Notes under the pieces: generated by a model
Seen by the model: only the letters and a program-made list of their open reading frames with translations
Database searches by the model: none
What the model was told of the DNA's origin: nothing
In this document: in pieces, positions 1-8,568 of the stretch
How the letters are laid out: each line of letters starts with the position of its first letter
How positions within the stretch are numbered: position 1 is the first letter of the stretch
Position numbers and translations under genes: made by a program
Source: SZUA-442 sp035461905
GTDB lineage: Bacteria > Actinomycetota > Acidimicrobiia > Spongiisociales > UBA5794
Direction: 5' to 3'
DNA: 64,000 nucleotides
Assembly (NCBI GenBank): GCA_035461905.1
Contig: DATHUV010000143.1
Span: 29,381-93,380 of the forward strand

Positions 1-451
1 GTACGACGCGAGCGTCCGCGCCGGGGTCAACGAGCTCTGGGCGGCGATCGGGCGGGTATCGCGCGCATGCCCATCGACGGATATCGTCCTCGTCGGCTAC
101 TCCCAGGGTGCCCAGGTGATCAAGACCGCGTTGGCAGGTACGGTGCCGACGCATCGCATCGCAACGGTCGTCCTGCTCGCCGATCCGACGAGGGACCCCG
201 CCCAGATCGGCCTCTTCCGCCTCGGTGATCCGACGACCCTCCGGACCGGAGCCTTCGGCGCCATCGCCCTTCCCGACCATGTGAGAACGGTCACCCTCGA
301 CGTGTGCGCCGCCGGCGACGGGATCTGCGAGCGTGGACGTCGCGACTTCCTCGCCCACACCGAGGGGTATCGGGACGCCGCCGGATGGGTGACCTCCATC
401 GTCGAGCGACGCCTGGATGCGAGGGCACGCTGGGCGCTCGTCCCGCGCTGA
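1..451 (+). CDS. Cutinase-family serine esterase, C-terminal part
   Basis: The reading frame enters at base 2 and runs to TGA at 449-451, so the N-terminus lies outside the window; about 149 residues are visible. Cutinases are secreted serine esterases that cleave cutin, polyesters or lipids. The nucleophile elbow GYSQG is encoded near base 103. It is followed by a GDGIC segment at about 314-328, whose Asp and Cys match the catalytic Asp and disulphide Cys of the family. A His in LAHTEGY completes the triad. The signal peptide cannot be seen. Substrate cannot be predicted. The frame and motif order make the family call secure. Confidence 0.85.
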   Translation, partial: YDASVRAGVNELWAAIGRVSRACPSTDIVLVGYSQGAQVIKTALAGTVPTHRIATVVLLADPTRDPAQIGLFRLGDPTTLRTGAFGAIALPDHVRTVTLDVCAAGDGICERGRRDFLAHTEGYRDAAGWVTSIVERRLDARARWALVPR

Positions 452-659
452 GGCCGCGACCCGAGCCCCACCTCCGTATCCCCTTCGTATCCCCTCCGAA
501 TCCTCATTGACAAACTCAGGATTCGGCGCGACGGTTGACGCAGGACGAGGCCGGTCACCGAGACGGCAGGGATCGAAAGCACAACGCAGACGCTCAGGCG
601 TCTGAGACCCGGAGTCGGTCAACGACACAGATCCCTCCCACTCGATGGGACTGGCCACC

Positions 660-687
660 ATGAGGGGCCCCGATCGGGGCCCCTCAT
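660..687. terminator. Perfect 28-bp palindrome, likely bidirectional terminator
   Basis: Two 12-base arms (ATGAGGGGCCCC and its exact complement) flank the tetraloop GATC. The hairpin lies between the convergent cutinase and histidine kinase genes; only a short GTTT follows on the plus strand. The rest of the 330-bp gap at 452-781 holds no coding frame or other signal that I can support. Confidence 0.75.
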
Positions 688-781
688 GCGTTTGGGATGC
701 GATCCGATCGTCCGGACATGGTGATGACGGCCCTCGCGCAGGCGATCGTGGCCCTCGGACCTGGGCCCTCAAAGCCCGGTG

Positions 782-2131
782 CTAGGCCGTTGAGGCCTGA
801 TCGTGGGGGAGGACGACCGTGAAGACGGTCGAGCCGTCGACGGATCGGACGTCGATCGTGCCGCGGTGTTGTGTCACGACGATGCCGTACGCAGTGTCGA
901 GGCCGAGACCCGTTCCTCGGCCCGGCTCCTTCGTCGTGAAGAATGCCTCGAAGATCCGGTCGATGACACTTGCGGGAATACCCGGCCCGTTGTTCTCGAT
1001 CTCGACCGTCACGGTGTCGTCACCGCCCTTCACACGGATCACGATCGTTCCGTCGTCGATGCCCGCCTCGTCGATGGCGTCTGCGGCGTTGTCGATGAGG
1101 TTGGTCCACACTTGGTTGAGCTGGCTCCCGAATGCAACGATCGGTGGCACGTCCGGTGCGTACTCACGGACGATGTTGATGTCCTTCGTCTTGGAGCGCA
1201 GGATGAGCAGGGTGTCCTCGATGCCTTTGACCACGTCGACCTGCTGGATCGGGGCCTGATCGAGGAACGAGTACGACTTGAGCGCCGCGACCAGCGAGGA
1301 CATGCGCTGGGATCCCTCAGAGACCTCGGCCAGCAACGAAACACACTCTGCTGTGGCGGAGGCCGCGGCCACGAGGATGTCGGCATGCGCGGGGTCGACA
1401 TCGGCGAGATCGGTGGGGAGGAAGCCCCCGTCGACGAGGGGTCCCGCGTATGCCCACGGGCGTTCGACGCCGAGGCGCTCGAGTTCCGCCTCGATCTCCT
1501 CCTCCCGATCCGAGCGCTCCATCGTCGAGAGCGACGCACCTGTGGCCGAAGGGGTCGGAATCTCGACATCAGGCGGTACCTGCCTCGTGAGCTCGATGAG
1601 GCTGTCGATCACGCCTCGGAGGCTCTCTGAGCCGCGGGTAACCGCAGCTGCGGGGTTGTTCATCTCGTGTGCGAGCCCGGCTGTCAGGACACCGAGCTGT
1701 GCCATGTGCTCGGACTGTCGCACCCGGGCCTCCTGCTCGCGCCAGCGGGAGATGAAGACTTCGAAGAGCGCACGGTTCGCTGCGACGCTGATTGCGAGCA
1801 CCTCGTCGAGGCACTTCTTCGGGATGGACACGAGGTCGACCGCCGTAAGGGCCTTCGCCGTCGCGTTTCGTGGCTCCGCGGTGAGGAGGGCCATCTCGCC
1901 GACGACGTCCCCGACGCCCGATACCGCAATCCGAACCCTTCGGCCCGCCGATTCCTTGAGGATCGCGATCTCTCCTCCCGTGATGACGTATGCGACGTCG
2001 GCCTCATCGCCCTCCTCGAACAGGGTCTCACCTGTCGGGAGATGGTGCTCCGCGAGGCCGTCCGACAGCCGTGCGAGATCGTCGTCCGGGAGCCCGGAGA
2101 ACAACGGCACGGTGCGCAGGTCGTACGTCAC
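782..2131 (-). CDS. Cyclic-nucleotide-binding-domain sensor histidine kinase
   Basis: 449 residues, GTG start overlapping the upstream gene's TGA (GTGA). Residues about 8-115 form a cNMP-binding/CRP-type domain with the phosphate-binding-cassette-like GEMALL...RNATAKA. A helical linker leads to the dimerisation helix with AGLAHEMNNP, which puts the phospho-acceptor at His155. The C-terminal third is a HATPase_c domain with an N box (NLIDNAADA), NNGPGIP and GTGLGLD. There are no membrane segments, so the sensor is cytosolic. It is translationally coupled to the response-regulator/flavoreductase fusion and is the obvious phosphodonor for it. The ligand of the sensor domain is unknown; in many such proteins this fold does not bind cAMP. 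Confidence 0.88.
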   Translation of the reverse strand: MTYDLRTVPLFSGLPDDDLARLSDGLAEHHLPTGETLFEEGDEADVAYVITGGEIAILKESAGRRVRIAVSGVGDVVGEMALLTAEPRNATAKALTAVDLVSIPKKCLDEVLAISVAANRALFEVFISRWREQEARVRQSEHMAQLGVLTAGLAHEMNNPAAAVTRGSESLRGVIDSLIELTRQVPPDVEIPTPSATGASLSTMERSDREEEIEAELERLGVERPWAYAGPLVDGGFLPTDLADVDPAHADILVAAASATAECVSLLAEVSEGSQRMSSLVAALKSYSFLDQAPIQQVDVVKGIEDTLLILRSKTKDINIVREYAPDVPPIVAFGSQLNQVWTNLIDNAADAIDEAGIDDGTIVIRVKGGDDTVTVEIENNGPGIPASVIDRIFEAFFTTKEPGRGTGLGLDTAYGIVVTQHRGTIDVRSVDGSTVFTVVLPHDQASTA

Positions 2132-3780
2132 ACCGTATCCAGGTACCGGTGCACGAATGTCACGGCGACCGATCCCTCACCAACGGCGCTCGCCACCCTT
2201 CGAACGGCGCCTTCACGTACGTCACCTGCCGCGAAGACCCCTGGAACCGACGTCTCGAGCGCGAACGGATCGCGCTTGAGCTTCCAGTCCTCGCTGAAGC
2301 TCTGCACGTCCCGACCCGTGTAGATGAAACCTTTGGGATTCATCGCGATGACACCCTCGAGGAATGACGAGTGGGGCACGGCGCCGACGAAGATGAACAG
2401 GGCGGAAGCCTCACGACGTTCCGTGACGAGCGTCTCCGTGTTTCGCAGGGTGATGGACTCGACTCTGTCGCTGCCTGTCACCTCGACGACCTCGGTGGAC
2501 GTGAGCACCTCGATGTTCGGGACACCCGCGATCTGGTCGACGAGATACTGCGACATGCGCTCCCCGAGCGACGCTGCGCGTACCACCATCGTGACGCGCG
2601 AGCTCGTCTTCGAGAACATCACCGCGGCTTGCCCGGCGGAGTTCGCGCCCCCGATCACGTAGACATCCCTGTCCCGATACGTGGCAGCCTCCGTGGCCGC
2701 TGCACCGTAGTAGACGCCTGCACCCTCGAAGCGCTCGTATCCGGGGACGCCGAGCCGTTTCACGGTCATACCCGACGCGACGACGAGTGCACGGCATGTC
2801 AGCTCGGAGCCGTCGGAGAGTCGCACATGCTTGACAGGCCCCTCGACCCCGACACCTGTGACCTCGACGGCGGTCACAAGCTCTGCGCCGAGGCGTATCG
2901 CCTGGGCGATCGCCCTCCGAGCGAGGTCGGCACCGCTGACACCCCTCGGGAACCCGAGGTAGTTCTCGATCCGGGAACTCGTTCCCGCCTGACCACCCGC
3001 TGCCTCGCGTTCGATCAGCGCCGTCGTGAGCCCCTCGGACGCTCCGTATACCGCAGCGGCGAGCCCTGCGGGACCACCTCCCACGATCACGAGGTCGTAG
3101 AACGGGGATCCCGGGGTTGCATGGATCCCGACGGCTGCGGCCAACACCGCCTTGTCAGGATTGACGAACACCGTATCGTCCTCGGTGACGACGATCGGCA
3201 GTTCCGCACGACCCTCGGCGAGCTTGGCGGCGAGCTCGGCAGCTGCGGCGTCGCGGTCTATGTCGAGGAACTGGTAGGCAACCTCGTTACGGGCGAGGAA
3301 CGCCTTCACCTCGAATGTCGTGGGTGACCACGTCGTCCCGAAGACACGAACGCCCTCGAACGGCCGCTCGGCGGATGCCTGCCAGTCGTCGAGCACATCG
3401 TCGAGCACCGGATACAGCCGATCCTCGGGCGGCGCCCAGGGTTTCAGGAGATAGTGGTCGAGGCCCACGTCGTTGATCGCTTGGATCGCGGCCTCGGTGT
3501 CGGCGTACGCCGTCAGCAGGAGCCGCTTCGCGTTCGGGAACGTCTTCAGTGCCTCGACGAGGAACTCGGTACCCGTCATGTTGGGCATCCGTTGGTCGAC
3601 GACGAACGCTGCAATGGTGCGGCCTCCGTCATCGATCTCCCGCACGGCGTCGAGAGCGTCCTGGCCCGACGGCGCAGCCACGATCTGGTACGACTCCGCG
3701 TACCGCGTCCGCAGATCGCGCCGCACGGCAGCGAGCACTTGAGGGTCGTCATCGACCGCGAGGATCACGGGCTTCGCCAT
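2128..3780 (-). CDS. Response regulator fused to thioredoxin-reductase-like flavoprotein
   Basis: 550 residues. Start chosen at the ATG ending at 3780, which is preceded by GGAAGGAGGT; the frame stays open further upstream but lacks a ribosome site. Residues 1-125 are a receiver domain (acidic DDD at 10-12, phospho-Asp62 in VVDQRMP, Thr90, Lys113). Residues about 144-220 look like a glutaredoxin-fold module but read WSPT where CxxC is expected. Residues 227-550 are the FAD/NADPH reductase: GGGPAG at 234, GGANSAGQA at 377, FAAGD at 517. The usual thioredoxin-reductase CAxC is replaced by YGAAAT around 358-364. Redox output controlled by phosphorylation is inferred. The fused architecture exists in databases as a thioredoxin-disulfide-reductase fusion, but the missing cysteines make true thioredoxin reduction doubtful. 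Confidence 0.88.
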   Translation of the reverse strand: MAKPVILAVDDDPQVLAAVRRDLRTRYAESYQIVAAPSGQDALDAVREIDDGGRTIAAFVVDQRMPNMTGTEFLVEALKTFPNAKRLLLTAYADTEAAIQAINDVGLDHYLLKPWAPPEDRLYPVLDDVLDDWQASAERPFEGVRVFGTTWSPTTFEVKAFLARNEVAYQFLDIDRDAAAAELAAKLAEGRAELPIVVTEDDTVFVNPDKAVLAAAVGIHATPGSPFYDLVIVGGGPAGLAAAVYGASEGLTTALIEREAAGGQAGTSSRIENYLGFPRGVSGADLARRAIAQAIRLGAELVTAVEVTGVGVEGPVKHVRLSDGSELTCRALVVASGMTVKRLGVPGYERFEGAGVYYGAAATEAATYRDRDVYVIGGANSAGQAAVMFSKTSSRVTMVVRAASLGERMSQYLVDQIAGVPNIEVLTSTEVVEVTGSDRVESITLRNTETLVTERREASALFIFVGAVPHSSFLEGVIAMNPKGFIYTGRDVQSFSEDWKLKRDPFALETSVPGVFAAGDVREGAVRRVASAVGEGSVAVTFVHRYLDTV

Positions 3781-3820
3781 GTCAACGACCTCCTTCCGCT
3801 CGCGTCCACGGGTACGTTCG

Positions 3821-3867
3821 AGCCTACCGACCCTCCGACGGCTTCGCATTGCGTGAACCGCTAGCCT
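3821..3867. promoter_or_regulatory. Divergent -10 elements for flavoprotein and MBL genes
   Basis: On the minus strand TAGGCT (3826-3821) precedes the fusion gene. On the plus strand TAGCCT (3862-3867) precedes the MBL gene by 26 bases. Both match the TAGNNT elements seen before many genes here. No convincing -35 is visible for either. Confidence 0.45.
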
Positions 3868-3893
3868 CCCACATCGGTCGACGGAGGAGTGAC

Positions 3894-4688
3894 TTGGACA
3901 ACGCACGCATCGTGATCCTCGGCGGTCGCGGTTCGATACCCGTTTCGGGCCCTTCCTACGTTCGCTATGGAGGCAACACGACCTCGTTCGCGATCGTTGC
4001 CGATCAGCGGGCGGTCGCGTTCATCGATGCGGGAACGGGACTCGCTGCGCATCGAACCCTCGGGCTCGAACTTTCCCCGGCGGTCGACATCTTCCTGTCC
4101 CACTACCACTGGGACCACATCCAGGGTCTCACGATGCTCGACGAGTTGTGGAAGGGAGCTTGCGACGTCCGACTCTGGGCGCAAGGCGACTCAAGGGCGA
4201 TCCTGACGAGGGCGATCTCGCCGCCGCTCTTCCCGGTCTCGATTGCAGAGGATGCAGCCCTGCGCTTCGAGCAGATGGGTGATCCTGTCGTCCTCGACGG
4301 CATCCGGATCTCCGCCTTCCCGGTGAACCATCCACAGGGAGCATTGGGGTTCCGGGTCGATGGCCCGAATCGCAGCGTCGGGATCGTGACGGACCATGAA
4401 TCGGGTTCGCCGCGCGATTCCGAGATACGCGATGCCCTCGTCGGAGTCGACGTGGTGATCCACGACTCGCAGTACCTCCCCGAGGAGATGGAGACCCACG
4501 TCGGCTGGGGGCACTCGACGTTCGAGGACGCCATCAGGCTGACGGATGCGATCGGTGCATCAGAGCTCCTGCTCACGAGCCTCGATCCCTCGCGTACCGA
4601 CGAGGCAGTCGACGCGATGCTCGTGCGTGCACGTCGGATCAGGCCGGCCACCGATGCGGTCCATCAGGGCCTCGAGGTTCCTTTGTGA
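3894..4688 (+). CDS. MBL-fold metallo-hydrolase
   Basis: 264 residues from a TTG start (3894) preceded by GGAGGAGT at about 3882. An upstream in-frame extension exists but would run through the promoter. The metal-binding signature HYHWDH is at residues 70-75, after a GGNTTS segment typical of the PhnP/RNase Z-like branch. Later His and Asp residues (FPVNHPQG, VTDHESG, GWGHST) complete the binuclear zinc site. Likely a cytosolic phosphodiesterase or hydrolase; the substrate is unknown. It is divergent from the redox-signalling pair and overlaps ltrA by 4 bases (GTGA), so the two are co-translated. Confidence 0.85.
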   Translation: MDNARIVILGGRGSIPVSGPSYVRYGGNTTSFAIVADQRAVAFIDAGTGLAAHRTLGLELSPAVDIFLSHYHWDHIQGLTMLDELWKGACDVRLWAQGDSRAILTRAISPPLFPVSIAEDAALRFEQMGDPVVLDGIRISAFPVNHPQGALGFRVDGPNRSVGIVTDHESGSPRDSEIRDALVGVDVVIHDSQYLPEEMETHVGWGHSTFEDAIRLTDAIGASELLLTSLDPSRTDEAVDAMLVRARRIRPATDAVHQGLEVPL

Positions 4689-5872
4689 GGCTCGCTGCGA
4701 TCCGGCCACCGCGGCTACGGACCATCGAGGAGGAGGGCGAGCGGTCCGCAACCTGGCTTGAGCTCTTCTACGACCTCGTGTTCGTCGCGGTGGTGGCGGC
4801 GCTCGGGATCCGGCTCCTTGCGGACAGTTCATTCTCTGGTTGGTTGTCGTACGCCGGGTATTTCGTCCTGGTGTGGTGGTTGTGGGCGAGCCACACGTTC
4901 TATGCCGACCGCTTCGACACGGACGATCTCGTGTACCGGATGCTCGCCGCCACCCAGATGGTCACCCTCGCCCTCCTCGCCGCCTCGGTCTCGACCGAGT
5001 CCTCGGGTTCGACAACCGTGTTCGCCGCGATGTACGCATCGGCGCGGATCATCCTCCTCATCCTCTACGTCCGTGTGTATCGCCACGTCGACGAGGCGAA
5101 GAAGCTCGTGCGGGGCTACCTCATCGGTTTCGGAGCCGCCGCCTCGCTCTGGCTCGTGTCGACCGTCGTGCCCGAGCCTGCGCGGTTCTGGGTGTGGGGC
5201 GTGGCCTTCGCGATCGACGTTGCGACGCCGTACGTCATGCGCAGGGACCAGGCTTCGGTCCCACTCGATGTCTCGCACCTGCCGGAACGGTTCGGGCTCT
5301 TCACGATCCTCGTGCTCGGAGAAACGATCGTGGCCGTCACGGTCGGTCTGGGCCATGTCGAATGGCAGGTTGCGACAACCATCACCGGGGTCACCGGAAT
5401 CCTGCTCGCGTCCGGTATCTGGTGGATCCACTTCGACAACCTCGACGGGTTCGTCGTACGGCGTCGTGGAGCGACGAAGGCGTGGCGTCCAACGGTGTGG
5501 ATCTACACCCACCTTCCCCTCGCCATTGGCATCGCCATGGTCGGGGTGGGGGTCGAGCACGCGATCATCGGAGCGGATCACGACCACCACTATGGGGCAC
5601 CCGAGCGATGGGTCCTGGTGGCGGGCGTCGCCATCGCCTTTGTGGCGATTGGAACGATCGAGCATGCGTCGATCCGACGTGCCGGTGAGGACCTCAGTTC
5701 GCGGATTGCGTGGAACCGGCTCTACGCCTTGCCGATCGTGATCCTCGTCGGGCTCATCGGAGTGGGTCCGGCGGCAACCGTCGTCCTCCTGGGTTTGATA
5801 TGCGCCGTCGAGGTCGTTGCTGATGTCGTGGTCACGAACCGGTTCGCACACGCCGGCGCCGAAACTGACTGA
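4685..5872 (+). CDS. ltrA: Low-temperature-requirement A (LtrA) membrane protein
   Basis: 395 residues, GTG start in a GTGA overlap with the MBL gene. The N-terminus (EERSATWLELFYDLVFVAVV) carries the conserved ELFYDLVFV signature of the LtrA family. About ten hydrophobic helices follow, with HLPERFGLFTILVLGE, a second conserved LtrA block, near residue 200. The family was named from a Listeria cold-growth gene, but its biochemical function is not established. Length is normal for the family. Confidence 0.88.
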   Translation: MRLAAIRPPRLRTIEEEGERSATWLELFYDLVFVAVVAALGIRLLADSSFSGWLSYAGYFVLVWWLWASHTFYADRFDTDDLVYRMLAATQMVTLALLAASVSTESSGSTTVFAAMYASARIILLILYVRVYRHVDEAKKLVRGYLIGFGAAASLWLVSTVVPEPARFWVWGVAFAIDVATPYVMRRDQASVPLDVSHLPERFGLFTILVLGETIVAVTVGLGHVEWQVATTITGVTGILLASGIWWIHFDNLDGFVVRRRGATKAWRPTVWIYTHLPLAIGIAMVGVGVEHAIIGADHDHHYGAPERWVLVAGVAIAFVAIGTIEHASIRRAGEDLSSRIAWNRLYALPIVILVGLIGVGPAATVVLLGLICAVEVVADVVVTNRFAHAGAETD

Positions 5873-5893
5873 CTCGACCACACGAAGCTGCGA

Positions 5894-6058
5894 TCAGGAA
5901 GGTCCTGCCACGAGGATGACCGTGGAGATCGGTCGTTTCCCCTTGACCTCGAAGATCCGGGGCTCCGAGAACGCCAACGTGTCACCGATCAGCGCGGCCG
6001 CATCGAACCTCCCGACGCCGTGTGCTATCGAGTGGCCCAGGCCAGGGATCGTCGACAT
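5894..6058 (-). CDS. Possible 54-residue hypothetical protein
   Basis: An ATG at 6058 opens a 54-codon frame (MSTIPGLGHSIAHGVGRF...) ending in TGA at 5896-5894, downstream of the VanW gene on the same strand. Third-position GC is high, as in the neighbouring genes, which is the main argument for coding. There is no good ribosome site and I recognise no family. It may equally be the remnant of a longer gene. The remaining bases of the 5873-6116 gap show nothing else. Confidence 0.3.
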   Translation of the reverse strand: MSTIPGLGHSIAHGVGRFDAAALIGDTLAFSEPRIFEVKGKRPISTVILVAGPS

Positions 6059-6116
6059 CGTGCGAGGCTGGACGGGCAGGCGGCGCGGCGCCCGATGGTC
6101 CTCTTGCTCGCGCCGA

Positions 6117-7937
6117 TCAGGGGTCAGGTTCGGGATCCGGAGGGGGCTCCGTCATCGTCGTGGTCGTCGTCTCGGGCACTGTGGTCGTGGTGGTCGTTGG
6201 CGGCTCAGCGGTGGTCGTCGTCGTGGTCGGCGGCTGCGTCGTGGTCGTCGTCTCGGGCACTGTGGTCGTGGTGGGTGGCACGGTCGTGGTCGTCGTCGGG
6301 GGAGGGTCCTCGCGGGGCTCCCTGTAGAACCAGGTCCAATCCTGGGTCGTGACCCTGCCATCTGGCCACGTCATGACCCGCGTGATCGTGTTCCCCGACC
6401 GCTCCGATTCGCAGGTCCTGCCTCCGTTGTTCCCGTAGAAGGTCACGGTGATCGACGACGGTGTGTATGACGTGTCGATGTAGACGATCGCGTCGGAGTC
6501 ATTCCGGAACTTCACGTCGGGAGCGGGGTACCCCAGCGTTGCCTCCCTGACGAATGGGTAGCGAGAGATGTAGAGGCTGTGGGGCTGGTGGAACACATCC
6601 TCGTAGCACCCGAAGAACACGGCGTTGTAGAAGGTCGTCGCGAACTGGCTCGTACCGCCCCCGATGTTGGCGGGGTTGTCGCAGCACTCGACACGGCCGT
6701 TGATGATCGCACCTGCACGGACGTAGCCCTTTGCGAGCGTCCGCTGCCCCGCCGTGTCGTTGATCGAGAACGTTTCGCCCGGCATCACGATCGAACCCCG
6801 GATCGTGTCGGCGAGCAGTTGGATGTTCCTCACCCTGTTCTCGCAGCACGGATGGTTCGTCGTGAAGGTGGAGACCTCACCGAGCGGTCCCATGGCTTCG
6901 GCCATCGCGGTCGTGAAGGCCGCTTCCTCCCCCTCCGTCATCGGCAGCACGGCCGTCCCGTTGCTGAGGGCAGCACGCGTCACTGCAGCAGGCACCGCCG
7001 CGAGATCGACCTTCAGCCCCGTGACCGACGGTATGACCGTGAAGGTCTTCGTCACGTCGTTGAATGAGAAGGTCGCATCGCGCGGCGCGATGGTGAACTC
7101 GTCTGCGGTCCGGGAGGCGATCTCGCGCAGGACGGCATCGTCGAGGGACACGTCGAGGGTCGCGGGGGAGTTGATGACGACCTCGGATCGGAGGGCAGAG
7201 GCCAAGCCCGTTGGAGTGAACATCATCGTGGCGGATTGGCCGGGCCTGCGCAGGACGACAGGTTCGCCGATGAGCCTGTTCGCCTTCGCAACCGCGACGT
7301 CGACATCGGCACGTGTGACTGCAGGATCGAGCGGAATGAGCGGGAGCGAGACGGGGGAGCGTTCGGGCACTTCCAGTTGGGAAGCGATGAGGGGAATCGA
7401 CGCGTCGACGTCGATGACGAGCCCCGGCCTCGGGTACTCGGGTACTGCAACGCCGTTCTCGACGAGCACGGCTCCCTCGTACGCCGGTTTTCCTATCGCC
7501 GTCCGGGAGAGGCCCGAGAGCAGCGCTGCGAGCGCGTCACGGTCGAACGACACGGGAACCTCGATCTCCTCGGTCGACGACCACGTGGCGAACCATGCGC
7601 GGAAGTTGGACAGCATCCCGTCGGCACGTCGGAGCGTGAGGGCCTCGTCGACCACGGCTTGCTCATCGACGGCAAGGCCGACGTCTGCGGGGTCGAGTTC
7701 CACCGTCTTCCCGTCTATGACGAGCACGACGGGCTGGGACACGAGCCGTTCCTCGTATGCCGCCATCGCCGTGAGGGCCTTCTCGGCAGGGAGGCGCGAA
7801 AGGTCGATTCCCGCTGCCTCGACGCCCCGGCTGACATTGCCGTCTGAGACGATCTCGTCATGGACATAGCCCGCACCGACGAACAGCACCGCGACGAGCG
7901 GGACGGCAACCGCTGCAGCGATGAGGTAACGATTCAT
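6117..7937 (-). CDS. VanW-family surface protein with Thr/Pro-rich tail
   Basis: 606 residues. Start at the ATG ending at 7937, with GGAGAG upstream, giving an N-terminal membrane anchor (MNRYLIAAAV...). Residues about 30-370 contain repeated beta-rich units of the putative peptidoglycan-binding type (GKTVELDPADVGLAVD and similar). The VanW domain follows, with HPCCENRVRNIQLLAD, PGETFSIND and NIGGGTSQFATTFYNA as recognisable blocks. The last about 60 residues are almost entirely Thr and Pro with interspersed Glu, a flexible wall-spanning segment. VanW was named for its presence in vancomycin-resistance clusters, but no resistance function is implied. It is likely an extracellular, membrane-tethered wall-associated protein. 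Confidence 0.85.
   Translation of the reverse strand: MNRYLIAAAVAVPLVAVLFVGAGYVHDEIVSDGNVSRGVEAAGIDLSRLPAEKALTAMAAYEERLVSQPVVLVIDGKTVELDPADVGLAVDEQAVVDEALTLRRADGMLSNFRAWFATWSSTEEIEVPVSFDRDALAALLSGLSRTAIGKPAYEGAVLVENGVAVPEYPRPGLVIDVDASIPLIASQLEVPERSPVSLPLIPLDPAVTRADVDVAVAKANRLIGEPVVLRRPGQSATMMFTPTGLASALRSEVVINSPATLDVSLDDAVLREIASRTADEFTIAPRDATFSFNDVTKTFTVIPSVTGLKVDLAAVPAAVTRAALSNGTAVLPMTEGEEAAFTTAMAEAMGPLGEVSTFTTNHPCCENRVRNIQLLADTIRGSIVMPGETFSINDTAGQRTLAKGYVRAGAIINGRVECCDNPANIGGGTSQFATTFYNAVFFGCYEDVFHQPHSLYISRYPFVREATLGYPAPDVKFRNDSDAIVYIDTSYTPSSITVTFYGNNGGRTCESERSGNTITRVMTWPDGRVTTQDWTWFYREPREDPPPTTTTTVPPTTTTVPETTTTTQPPTTTTTTAEPPTTTTTTVPETTTTTMTEPPPDPEPDP
6120..6305 (-). repeat. Low-complexity Thr/Pro codon tract in VanW gene
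   Basis: The 3' end of the VanW gene consists of runs of ACC/ACG-type Thr codons separated by PP, VPE and EPP units. Similar 20-30 base blocks recur (for example around 6170-6190 and 6250-6270). It is in frame and coding, but prone to slippage and to assembly errors. Confidence 0.7.
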
Positions 7938-8027
7938 GCTCTCCGGTCCCTGGCGACGACCACGGAGTGTACGAACGGACACAGGAAACGACAGGTTTCT
8001 CCTTCGACGCGAAGGATTTGTGCGGCG

Positions 8028-8474
8028 TCAGTTCGCGTCCGAGACGCGGGTCAGGACGGTGGTGAGGGTCTCGAGCTCGTCGGGCGTGCAGTGGTCTCCG
8101 AAGTACTCCTGGATGCCGCGAAGGTGGAGCCTCCCTGCTTCGACGAAGCGGCTCCTTCCCGTGTCGGTGAGCGAAACCTCCATGCCGCGCCGATCGGCGT
8201 CACAAACCGCCCTCTCGACCAGACCGTGGCGCTCGAGGCGGTCCACCAGCCGGGTCGCAGCGCTGCGCGACAGGATCATCCCGTCTGCGATCTCGTTCAT
8301 GCGGAGGCGCTGACCGGGGGCGCTGGCGAGTTGGAGGAGCACCTCGTACCACCCGAGATTCATACCGACCCGGGCCCTGAGATCGGCCTCGAGTCGATGG
8401 TTGACCCTCGAGTGGGCGACGAGGAGAGACCTCCATGCCTCGGTCGTCTCGGTCGATCGGATGCGAATCGTCAT
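8028..8474 (-). CDS. MarR-family transcriptional regulator
   Basis: 148 residues from the ATG ending at 8474; an in-frame ATG at 8510 would place the start inside the operator palindromes and is disfavoured. The winged helix-turn-helix covers residues about 45-120, with the recognition region MNEIADGMILSRSAATRLVD followed by the wing DADRRGMEVSLTDTG. This is the standard MarR layout. The gene is divergent from a YceI gene, and inverted repeats fill the shared intergenic region. It probably represses both, released by a small molecule that I cannot identify. Confidence 0.88.
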   Translation of the reverse strand: MTIRIRSTETTEAWRSLLVAHSRVNHRLEADLRARVGMNLGWYEVLLQLASAPGQRLRMNEIADGMILSRSAATRLVDRLERHGLVERAVCDADRRGMEVSLTDTGRSRFVEAGRLHLRGIQEYFGDHCTPDELETLTTVLTRVSDAN

Positions 8475-8493
8475 GAGCAGAGGGTACGGCGAA

Positions 8494-8542
8494 ATAGTTG
8501 AAATATGCAACTATCCTGATGGTTGCATGCAGCAACTGTTGC
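8494..8542. promoter_or_regulatory. Clustered inverted repeats between marR and yceI genes
   Basis: ATAGTTG (8494-8500) and CAACTAT (8508-8514) form a 7+7 inverted repeat with a 7-base centre. A second set reads GTTGC (8522-8526), GCAAC (8532-8536) and GTTGC (8538-8542), giving two overlapping inverted repeats. All share the half-site GTTG. A plausible yceI -10 (TATCCT, 8512-8517) overlaps the first palindrome. The layout fits MarR dimers bound at both sites. Confidence 0.65.
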
Positions 8543-8568
8543 AGTCAGGAACGAATATGGAGGTTTCC

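Noticed and set aside
3781..3906. A 42-residue upstream extension of the response-regulator/flavoreductase gene
   Set aside because: The receiver domain starts at MAKPVILAVDDD, and a strong GGAAGGAGGT lies directly before that ATG; the extension crosses the divergent promoter.
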